A DNA stretch of 64,000 nucleotides from Corallium rubrum (Eukaryota; Cnidaria; Anthozoa; Scleralcyonacea; Coralliidae). The stretch spans positions 6,381,266 through 6,445,265 of the forward strand of contig OZ036015.1 in assembly GCA_964035015.1 (NCBI GenBank). The letters run 5' to 3'. Shown piece after piece: positions 38,455 through 50,400 of the stretch (positions are counted from its first letter, which is position 1; every line of letters begins with the position of its first letter). The notes below the pieces were generated by a model. It made no database searches. It saw nothing but the letters and a program-made list of their open reading frames with translations, and was not told the DNA's origin. Both the position numbers and the translations under genes were made by a program.

Positions 38455-38888
38455 TTGTTGGCCAAAATAGCACAGTTTGTAAGACTAGTGATAGCTTACA
38501 CCATCAGCAATACTTCAGCAGTATACTTACGGGGTAGCTTTATCATCTCTGTGTTGCGGGATAGCTTCCCAATATGCTGAGAAGTCATCTCTATTTCGAG
38601 CAGAAGGATTTCTCCTCACTCCAGCACTTTCTTGAACACCTTTGGCTAACTCATTTGTACTTTTCTCACTTCCTTTACGATCTTCTAAAAATAAAAACAG
38701 CAAAAGAACACTACTTTTATTTCACTAGTTAGTTAGTTGGTTAGTTAGTTAGTTAGTTGGTTGGTTGGTTGGTTGGTTGGTTGGTTGGTTGGTTGGTTGG
38801 TTGGTTGGTTGGTTGGTTGGTTGGTTGGTTGGTTGGTTGGTTAGTTAGTTAGTTAGTTAGTTGATTAGTTAGTTGATTAGTTAGTTGA

Positions 38889-38946
<58 letters not shown>

Positions 38947-41900
38947 GGTTGGTTGGTTGGTTGGTTGGTTGGTTGGTTGGTTGGTTGGTTGGTTGGTTGG
39001 TTGGTTGGTTGGTTGGTTGGTTGGTTGGTTGGTTGGTTGGTTGGTTAGTTAGTTAGTCGGTTGGTTAGTTAAGTTAGTTAGGTAGATAAGATTACTTCTT
39101 AACTGATAATTTATTAGCTCAGAACTATTTAGTGCAAAAGATATTTGTACCACTCGAATTATTTGTAGTTGCAACAGCACCGGTTGGTTTAGTTCCTGCT
39201 GTTGATGAGGGCTCACCACGTGCCTAAAGAAAAGAATAAAGACGAATGACAAACATGGCTTCATATGCTGTCTATGGTACTTGGCCTTGCGTTGCGTTTT
39301 GTTCTGTGTTGCGCTGTGTCGTACTGCAAAGTGTTGCGCTACGTTGCGTCTAGTTCTGCCCTGTGTGTCACTGCGCTGCGTTTTGTGTTGTGTTGTGTTG
39401 TGTTGTGTTGTGTTGTGTTGTGTTGTGTTGTGTTGTGTTGTGTTGTGTTGTGTTGTGTTGTGTTGTGTTGTGCAGTGTGCTGTGTGCTGTGTGCTGTGTG
39501 CTGTGTGCTGTGTGCTGTGTGCTGTGTGCTGTGTGCTGTGTGCTGTGTGTTGTGTGTTGTGTGTTGTGTGTTGTGTGTTGTGTGTTGTGTGTTGTGTGTT
39601 GTGTGTTGTGTGTTGTGTTGTGCTCCGTTGCGTTGCGTTGAGACCTGCTCTGCGCCGTATTGTGCTGCGTTGCGTCGGGTCCTGCTCAGTTATGTGTTGT
39701 GTTGTGTTGTGTTGTGTTGTGTTGTGTTGTGTTGTGTTGTGTTGTGTTGTGTTGTGTTGTGCTGCGTTGCGTCGGGTCCTGCTCAGTTATGTGTTGTGTT
39801 GCGCTGCGTTACGTCGGGTCCTGCTCAGTTATGTGTTGTGTTGTGTTGTGCTGCGTTGCGTTGCGTCGAGTCCTGCTCTGTTATGTGCTGCGTTGCGTTG
39901 CGTTGCGTTGCGTCGAGTCCTGCTCTGTTATGTGTTGTGCTGCGTTGCGTCGAGTCCTGCTCTGTTATGTGCTGCGTTGCGTCGACTCGTGCTCTGTTAT
40001 GTGCTGCGTTGCGTCGAGTCCTGCTCTGTTATGTGCTGCGTTGCGTCGAGTCGTGCTCTGTTATGTGCTCCGTTGCGTCGTCCTGCTCTGTTATGTGCTG
40101 CGTTGCGTCGAGTCCTGCTCTGTTATGTGTTGTGCTCCGTTGCGTCGAGTCGTGCTCTGTTATGTGCTCCGTTGCGTCGAGTCCTGCTCTGTTATGTGCT
40201 CCGTTGCGTCCAGTCCTGCTCTGTTATGTGCTGCGTTGCGTCGAGTCCTGCTCTGTTATGTGCTCCGTTGCGTCGGGTCCTGCTCTGTTATGTGCTGCGT
40301 TGCGTCGAGTCGTGCTCTGTTATGTGCTCCGTTGCGTCGAGTCCTGCTCTGTTATGTGCTCCGTTGCGTCGGGTCCTGCTGTGTTCCGTGTTGTGCTGCG
40401 TCGTGCGTTGCTGTGTCGTGCTATACGACGCTGTAGTGTTGTTTGGAGCATTATGCTGCGTTGTACTATTCCATGTCAACTAATGCCGTGGTTATCAATA
40501 CCTCTGTCTTTTCACGTGCTGCCTCGTCAATGTTATGTATTGCTAATAACAAACTGTAGTCCATGATTTTAAAACTTTCCAAAACCTAAATAACACAAAC
40601 ACACAAGATGAATGATAGAACCACTGACCTATATATGCAAACGCTACCACTTAGGAAGCACATATGGCTATGAATTTACAACCTTAGCTCTCCAGCTGAG
40701 TCTCAGTGAGCTCAATGGTTAGAGTGTCTCCCGGGTTCAATTCCTGCTCTCAGCAGTTATCTGATTAAAATTTCACCTTGGTCGCATGTGAGAAGAGTGC
40801 TTCCAGTTTGACTCTATCAAACATCGCAGGTTTCCTCCGGGTATTCCGGTTTCCTCCTGTAGAAATACTGGACCAGTGAGGGATGGGGATGGCCCTTACT
40901 GGACCTCTAGGGAGAACAGTTAGGTATTAACGGATAGAGCTATCCTGTATAAATAAGATTAGTTTAGTTTAGTTTAGTGTAGTGTAGTGTAGTGTAGTGT
41001 AGTGTAGTGTAGTGTAGTGTAGTGTAGTGTAGTGTAGTGTAGTGTAGTGTGGTGTGGTGTGGTGTGGTGTGGTGTGGTGTGGTGTGGTGTGGTGTGGTGT
41101 GGTGTGGTGTGTGGTGTGGTGTAGTGTAGTGTAGTTTAGTTTAGCAAGCAAGCAGCCAATCAAATGCGTAGTTTACAGTCGGTTTCAGGTTACTTTTGAC
41201 GGAAATGTTCAGAAGTTCGTATTAAACTAGCTAGGCATTTGATTGGCTGCTAAGTGGCTAGTAGCCAATCAAATGCCTAGTTTAATACGAACGTGTGAAC
41301 CACTCTAACCATTGAGCTACAAGAACTCAGATGGCGAGTGAAGGTTACATATGTGTACAACCTGTAACCGTCTGATGACTTGTGAGACTCAGACCATTGA
41401 GCCACAAGAACTCAGATGGCGAGTGAAGGTTACATGTGTGTACAACCTGTAACCTGATGACCAGTGAGACACTCTAACCATTGAGCTACAAGAATTCAGA
41501 TGGTGAGTGAAGGTTACATATGTGTACAACCTGTAACCTTCTGATGACCAGTGAGACAATCTAACCATTGAGCTACAAGAACTCAGATGGTGAGTGAAGG
41601 TTACATATGTGTACAACCTGTAACCTGATGACCAGTTAAACACTATAACCATTGGGCTACAAGAACTCAGATAGTGAGTGAAGGTTACATATGTGTACAA
41701 CCTGTAACCTTCTGATGACCAGTGAGACACTGTAACCATTGAGCTACAAGAACTCAGATAGTGAGTGAAGGTTACATATGTGTACAACCTGTAATCTTCT
41801 GATGACCAGTGAGACACTCTAACCATTGAGCTACAAGAACTCAGGTAGTGAGTGAAGGTTACATATGTGTACAACCTGTAATCTTCTGATGACCAGTGAG

Positions 41901-44422
41901 ACACTGTAACCATTGAGCTACAAGAACTCAGATAGTGAGTTAAGGTTACATACTGTACCACCAACACCCCGCAGTTGCTAGTCCTAGCAACCAATAGTGT
42001 AGTTCAAAACAGACTGTGAACTTCCCAACGAACTGCTGAACGAACTTCTGAACATTTTGGTGAAAAGTGAGTACACTCTAACCATTGAGCTACAAGAACT
42101 CAGATGGCGAGTGAAGGTGACATATGTGTACAACCTGTAACCTTCTGATGACCTGTGAGATTCAAACCATTGAGCTACACGAACTCAGATAGTGAGTGAA
42201 GGTTACATATGTGTACAACCTGTAACCTTCTGATGACCAGTGAGACAATCTAACCATTGAGCTACAAGAACTCAGATGGTGAGTGAAGGTTACATATGTG
42301 TACAACCTGTAACCTGATGACCAGTTAAACACTATAACCATTGAGCTACAAGAACTCAGAAGGTGAGTGAAGGTTACATATGTGTACAACCTGTAACCTT
42401 CTGATGACCAGTGAGACACTCTAACCATTGAGCTACAAGAATTCAGATGGTGAGTGAAGGTTACATATGTGTACAACCTGTAACCTTCTGATGACCAGTG
42501 AGACAATCTAACCATTGAGCTACAAGAAATCGGATGGTGAGTGAAGGTTACATATGTGTACAACCTGTAACCTTCTAATGACCAGTGAGACACTCTAACC
42601 ATTGAGCTACAAGAACTCAGATAGTGAGTGAAGGTTACATATGTGTACAACCTGTAACCTTCTGATGACCAGTGAGACACTGTAACCATTGAGCTACAAG
42701 TACTCAGATGGTGAGTGAAGGTTACATATGTGTACAACCTGTAACCTGCTGATGACCAGTGAGACAATCTAACCATTGAGCTACAAGAAATCGGATGGTG
42801 AGTGAAGGTTACATATGTGTACAACCTGTAACCTTCTGATGACCAGTGAGACAATCTAACCATTGAGCTACAAGAACTCAGATGGTGAGTGAAGGTTACA
42901 TATGTGTACAACCTGTAACCTGATGACCAGTTAAACACTATAACCATTGAGCTAAAAGAACTCAGATGGTGAGTGAAGGTTACATATGTGTACAACCTGT
43001 AACCTTCTGATGACCAGTGAGACACTCTAACCATTGAGCTACAAGAATTCAGATGGTGAGTGAAGGTTACATATGTGTACAACCTGTAACCTTCTGATGA
43101 CCAGTGAGACAATCTAACAATTGAGCTACAAGAAATCGGATGGTGAGTGAAGGTTACATATGTGTACAACCTGTAACCTTCTAATGACCAGTGAGACACT
43201 CTAACCATTGAGCTACAAGAACTCAGATAGTGAGTGAAGGTTACATATGTGTACAACCTGTAACCTTCTGATGACCAGTGAGACACTGTAACCATTGAGC
43301 TACAAGTACTCAGATGGTGAGTGAAGGTTACATATGTGTACAACCTGTAACCTTCTGATGACCAGTGAGACAATCTAACCATTGAGCTACAAGAAATCGG
43401 ATAGTGAGTGAAGGTTACATATGTGTACAACCTGTAACCTTCTGATGACCAGTGAGACAATCTAACCATTGAGCTACAAGAACTCAGATGGTGAGTGAAG
43501 GTTACATATGTGTACAACCTGTAACCTTCTGATGACCAGTGAGACACTGTAACCATTGAGCTACAAGAACTCAGATGGTGAGTGAAGGTTACATATGTGT
43601 ACAACCTGTAACCTTCTGATGACCAGTGAGACACTCTAACCATTGAGCTACAAGAACTCAGATGGTGAGTGAAGGTTACATATGTGTACAACCTGTAACC
43701 TTCTGATGACCAGTGAGACACTATAACCATTGAGCTACAAGAACTCAGATGGTGAGTGAAGGTTACATACTGTGCCACCAACACCCCGCAGTTGCTAGTC
43801 CTAGAAACCAATAGTGTAGTTCAAAACAGACTGTGAACTTCCCAACGAACTGCTGAACGAACTTATGAACATTTTGGTGAAAAGTGAGTACACCCGTCAG
43901 CAGGTAAAGCTTATTCATCAAAGCATAACTTACTCTACAATCTCTCTGGATAGTTTTGGTTAAGACATTGTAAGTTTCTGCATCCAATGAAATGCCTTCA
44001 GGATGATCTTTCATAAAATCCAAATCTTTTAAAGTTGGGGACGACTTGGCTCGCTCTGCTTTGGATGCTTTGCGTTTGAACGTTGATCCCTTAATAAGAT
44101 TGAGATAAATAACCCAGTGAGTGAGTTAATGGTTGTCCCAGCGAGTTAACGGTTAACCCAGTGAGTGAGTGAGTGAGTGAGTGAGTGAGTGAGTGAGTGA
44201 GTGAGTGAGTGAGTGAGTGAGTGAGTGAGTGAGTGAGTGAGTGAGTGAGTGAGTGAGTGAGTGAGTGAGTGAGTGAGTGAGTGAGTGAAAGGACAACCAT
44301 TAATCGCCAACACCCAGCTCACTCATACTTTACACCCAATCACAATTACATAGAATCATACAGTATAAAAACAGAGAAATCGACATATGAACAGACAGTC
44401 ACTTGAACAGACAAACAGACAA

Positions 44423-44453
<31 letters not shown>

Positions 44454-47400
44454 CATGAACAGACAGACAGACAGACAGACAAACAAACAAACAAACAAAC
44501 AAACAAACAAACAAACAAACAAACAAACAAACAAACAAACAAACAAACAAACAAACAAACAAACAAACAAACATGAACAGACAAATTAAACAAACAAACA
44601 AACAAACAAACAAACAAACAAACAAACAAACAAACAAACAAACAAACAAACAAACAAACAAACAAACAAACAAACAAACAAACAAACAGACACATGAGTA
44701 CATGAACACACAGACAAACACACACATGTATACAAACATAGACACAGACAGTAGAAGTTACCTTCAGATCATATTTCAAATGAATTTTATATCCAGAAGG
44801 TAAAAGATTGTTCATAACTACCAATCTAATGTTCTTGCCACCACACTGAAACAACAACACAGTAATTGTTACATCAAGTTTCAACTCAGTTGGTTAGGAC
44901 CAGTTCAATGGTTAGGACAATTTTGAAGTGTCTATCTCACGTTTGGAGATTTTACATATTCGTAATATTTGGGTCTTCCAGAGCAAAATCATAATATATG
45001 TTGTCAGCCGAAAATTTCATCTTCATGGAGATTTTCGCTGTCAAAATTACCGGATGTGATGTCACAAGAGGCATTCCAAACCAGTTTTCTTTTGTTACTT
45101 GCCACAAAAATTCCTCTTGTGACATCACATCCGGTAACTTTGACAGCAAAAAAACTCCATGAAGATGAAATTTTCGGCTGACAAGATATATTATGATTTT
45201 GCTCAGGAAGGCCCAAATATTACGAATATGTAAAATCCACTGATCTCTAAATAAAGTGGATGGGCCCTTCCCTGTGGCCAGCAGTCAAACATTCCGTGCC
45301 AGTCGCCGCCATCTTACGTAGTGGAACATATGACGCATTGCGGCCTTAGAACTTGTTCCCAATCCTAGCATAAGTAGTCTTGACGTCAGCACGGTCAGAT
45401 TATCCGGGGGGAGGAATATCATGTGTGCTGTGCCGGGGGAGTCGGAAAAGCCCTAAAGCAAACAACATATGCCGGTTCGTTTAGTTTTCACTGTTTAACA
45501 ACAAATACAGTCAAACGATGGCAAGTACACAACACGAAATATTGTTAAGGCATTAAGATTACTATAAAAGACTTGAAATTGAATTCTTCATCGATTTTAT
45601 AGTCTGTTTTTCAGTTTATATTATCGTGAAGTTTCTTCGTTGTCGGCACTGAAGAAAAACAACGAAATTTAAAGGTTTTATAGCTCAGTAACAGAAACAA
45701 ATACAAGAAATTAACGTCTTAAACCTTATTAAGTACTTCTTGTGTCCTTACATTCGTTTAATTTTTTTTAAAATAACTCTTTTTGTCTGTTTTCAATCTA
45801 CGAAAGCTATATATGAACTTCAGTGGCGGCCATCTTGGGTAGTGGTCACGTCCAGTGCCTTAACCAGGATTAGTAATCTACCTGAGTGTCCAAAAGTCCC
45901 CACCCTACTCGGGGGGTCTGGGGGCATGCCCCCCAGAAAAATTTTGAAATCAGGTCTTCTGAAAAAGTGATTCTGAGCTTTCTGGAAAACAAAAGTACTC
46001 TAAACTGGAGACCAAACAGCAGCAAAATCCATCGTTTTCTTTGTCTATATTTAACAATTAGTCACTGATGACCAAAGTCGAGGTGATTATCGGTGAGTAT
46101 TTGCTGATCCAGAGCTAAATATAACGATAATCACCGGTCCGAGACTGAAGTGGCCAATTGTTTTCGTATAATTTCAGAAAACACCTGCATTTGTGTCAGC
46201 GGTTGTAGAATGCAATTACGCTAATACGTGATGTTGTCATGTTGATAGGGATACGGTTGAACGTCCGCCCTCTGCAGATTAAAATAATCGCCAAATTTAG
46301 TCCTAAAATATTAAATACTTCGCAAAACATAGGAACTTGTATCTTGTGGTCAAGGTATGTTCAATGACCGTTGAATTAGCCACTTCAGAAACTGCAGGGA
46401 CTGGGGACGAATTAGCAGCTCGCGTGGAATTATGGGACTGTTTTGGGGGACGCTTTATATTGAACTCGCTACTGATTTTGCCATTTGGCCTTGTTTAAAT
46501 TTGTAATATTTTCAAATTGATTTTGAATTTCACTCTTGTTCGTAATAATTCAACTCCAATATGAATTGTGCCGTCTTTGACATGCTACAATTTGTCCGTT
46601 TGTACTCGCAGCCTGTAATTTCTAACCGGTACGAATTTGGCCGGTTTGAGTTCGAAACAGTTCAGATCGCTACAAATTTTGTCGAACATGTATTTGCTAT
46701 ATTTTCAACTCGCAATGTACTTCAACTCGTTATTTATGTTGTAATTTTTCGGGTCGCTACAAATTTGAGATTTCTGTTGCAATTTGTCTTTGACATTGCT
46801 ATATAACTCGTTACGGAATTTGCTGTTTTTATTTGCTATTTTTCAACTCGGTGGGAACTGCATGCGTCGCTGGTTTTCCAAATATTTCAGTCTCTAGACT
46901 AGGTATTTTGTCATTCAGCACACTTGTCATATTTTTAGCCGGCCGACTGCGAATTTCGCCGTTTGTATCACTAATATTTGCAGTTAATGTTTCCTATAAT
47001 ATTTTCAATATTCCAGCCGTTTGTAGCCTACAGGAATCATAGCGAGTTAATTACACAGTTCAAATATAATGACAAGATTCATGAAATTTTCGAATACAAA
47101 GTCAAAGAGTGAAATTCGTAGCGAATTGGAATCATAGCAAATACAATGGCGAAATATGTAGACGTAGGGAGCGAAAAACAAAGAATATACACGAAAATAT
47201 CTAGGAATACAGAAATTCATGGCGAGCTGAAAATATTACAGATACAAGTGGCAAAATATTGTAATAACTTATAGCCGGTAAGTGACATACTGCGAATCTA
47301 AGCAAAAGTCCTCATGGCAAATAGAGGAATATGATGTAGTGAGTTCAAACGATGACTAATACGTACAAACGGCGAAATTTGTAGCGACTCAAAATAGTAA

Positions 47401-50400
47401 AATATAACCACGTAGCGAATTTCGTATAGTCAATCGACAGGACATGTAGCTAGTTACATATACCAAAGATAAACGAACTAAACGAGAAAATTCGTATACC
47501 AATTAAAACAATTAGGTTAAAATATTACGAATGCAGACCACAAATTCATATTGGATTTTACCTATTACGAATACGAATGAAATCCGCGAGCAAATTGAAA
47601 ATATAACAAACTTAACGAGGCCACATGGCAAAATAAGAAGCGAGTTGAAAACAAAGCGTCCCCCAAATCAGCCCCACAATTCCGCGGGAGATGCTAATTC
47701 GTATCCAGTCCCTGCAGTTTCCGAAGTGGCTAATGTCATAGCAAAACTAAAGCTTGTACGGTTGTATTAAAGAACTAAAGACGAAATACTGGAGTTTTGT
47801 TTTATTAAATTTTTGCCCGTCCACTTTCAAAAATTCCCGTCCAAAAGACGGGTGGACGGGCCTCTGGCTAAGCCCATGGTCACGTCATCATACAACTGGC
47901 ACGCAAAATCCAGCGCACAGGAGTTACGTCATAATCAGTTCTTCAGTTTTTGTTTTGAGAAAAATGGCCGAAGCCAGCGAACGCCGGTTTGTTTCTGATT
48001 TGTGCTCTGTTGAACAGTTCATTTTGGGTCAAGAAAACAGAAATACTCCACAGAAAACTCAACGAGATGTAACCTTGCTGGGAAGCTTCTTGAGAACAAA
48101 GAGCGAGGAAAGAAAAATTGAAAATATTCCCTCTATGGAGCTCAAGGAATACATCTATCAGTTTATAATCTCTGTTCGCACTAAAGGTGGCAACGAATAC
48201 GAGCCAACTTCGCTTCGAGGTCTTCTGGCCAGCTTCGAACGACATTTGAAAAGAAAGAGCTATTCTGCGAGTATCATTCACGACTTGGTCTTTGAGAAAA
48301 CGAGGAAAGTTCTTCAATCCAAGCAAAAACAACTTAAGAAGCAAGGAAAGGGAAATAAGCCCAACGCATCAGTAGCTTTGACAAGTGACGAAGTACAAAC
48401 ATTGTACGAGAATGGCTTACTTGGTACAGGCAGTCCCGACGCTCTTTTAAACACACTCTGGTTAAACAACTGCCTTCACTTTGGTCTCCGCGGTTGCATG
48501 TGTTGGGGAGATGTAGAGCTACAGAAAACAGCAAACGAAGAGGAGTACCTGGAGTTTAATGAAGGGCAGACAAAAACTAGAAGTGGATCAGATCGCCGCG
48601 ATGTCAGAACAATATCGCCAAAAATGTTTGCGACGGATGGGAGCGACAAAGATCCCGTTGTGATTTACAAATTTTTTTCGCAGAAGAGGCCTCAGCAGAT
48701 GAATGACAAAGATGCCCCCTTTTATCTTGCAGTAAACAAGTTGAAATCTGACGAGTCGCTTCAAACAAAACCCTGGTTCAAGTGCGGCGCTGTTGGTGTA
48801 AATAAGCTCAATAGTTTAATGAAAACAATGGCTGAAAAAGCAGGAATAGAAAACAGAAGGCTCCGAAATCACAGCGGCAGGAAAACAATGATCCAAACCC
48901 TAAGTGAACGTGATATTCCACCGACACATATCTATCGCACAACTATCTGGCCACAAGAACTTGAAGAGCATAGAAAACTACAGTAGTGTGTCGACGAAAC
49001 AGCAAATGCACATGTCAAAACTATTAAGTGGTGTAGTGGCCGGAACCTCATCTTCTTCAGCTGAACCAGTCAGTCCGTCAACCGGTGACTCCCAGAATAC
49101 TGGTAACAGGCTATGGCATTATTTAGCGGAGCAGTCATCCAAGGCGGTAATTTTTCCATCAATACTTAATCAGTCCCCAACGCTTTCAACTAATCCCGCA
49201 ACAAAGCAAACATGGAAGCAACTCAGACCTTTGCAAAGAGACTCTGATGATGAGTAAAAGTGACTTGTTTAAACTTGTTGATGCTCCTTTACCGTTATAC
49301 AGTGTATTTGTTAGTTGGCATTTCCTATTTCTAAAAGTTATCTCAGTTGAGTGTTTCATAATATAAACAATATATAATATTGGCTTGTTTGGTAGTCTGA
49401 ATTATTCAGATATAAATTATTACAGTCTGAGCGTATGTTTCAACCTTCAATTACTTTCGCAGGTATCTCTTGTAACTTTTGTTTATATTTGTTAATTTGT
49501 AATTAACTTATGCCAAACGCAAAATGTTTCAGTACTGTTGTTTTATTTAAAAAAATAAATTCTATCACAGTTGTTTTTAGTCGTTAAACTTGAAAGACGC
49601 TATATAATCTTGTTTTGATTTTTGAAGTCACCTAAATGGCTTCTCTGTTCGAAAACAACCGGCCGCTGATGTTTTACTTTTTTTGATGAGTAAATTTCAG
49701 TACCTATAAAATAAACAAATAACATCATGGTAAATGCTTCGTACGATTTTTATTAACTCGTTTTTGCGTATCATAAAACTCACTCGCTCGCACCTCGCTC
49801 GTTCGTTTTATGATACTTCACAACTCGTGAATAAAAATCGTTCACAAGCATTTACCATGAAGTAATCTCTATTTTTCCGGAAAAAAAAGTATTCCTTCTA
49901 CAGAATTTTCCTAAAATCGGCCTATTGATTACTCGTACTTCAAGTTTTCATGAAAAAAAAAAATTGGGGGACACCAACATTTTTTTCAAATTAAATTAGT
50001 TTGAAGGGTAATTGGCAGCCATTTTTGAAAAGTCATTGTTGCCATATCAACAACTGTTGCTATTTATTGCGTAGCAGTTTTTGATTGTCAGACTGTTTAA
50101 CTATATATAACATTTAGTTTTATTCTTTTCCCGAATTGTTTATGCACGTGTTTTGGACACTCAAACTTGTATTTTCCATTTTTCAAGAAACTGTATTGAG
50201 CCACCTTACCCCCCAAACTTGGGGCGAAGATCGAGTTTGTTGGCCGAGCCCACTTTCCCCCGAAGCTTGCGTAGGTCGGAAAGGGGCTCTGGCTCGCAGG
50301 GTAAGGAGCCACCTTCAGTAAAATAAATGTAAAACCCAGTTCAATACCTGATAACAGTATAATCCAAAAAATTTTGGTAAGAGAGTCCTTTTATTTTGAT

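Noticed and set aside
39265..40566. 433-codon Cys-rich open frame
   Set aside because: TGTTG/TGTGC satellite translation, antisense to true PIP5K exons.
41300..43770. CRISPR-like array or functional tRNA genes
   Set aside because: Units are whole tandem repeats without unique spacers and lack a convincing B box or cloverleaf.
42162..43811. 549-codon open frame as a gene
   Set aside because: Satellite with 84/87 bp units in an intron; kept only as an observation because it has no unique sequence.
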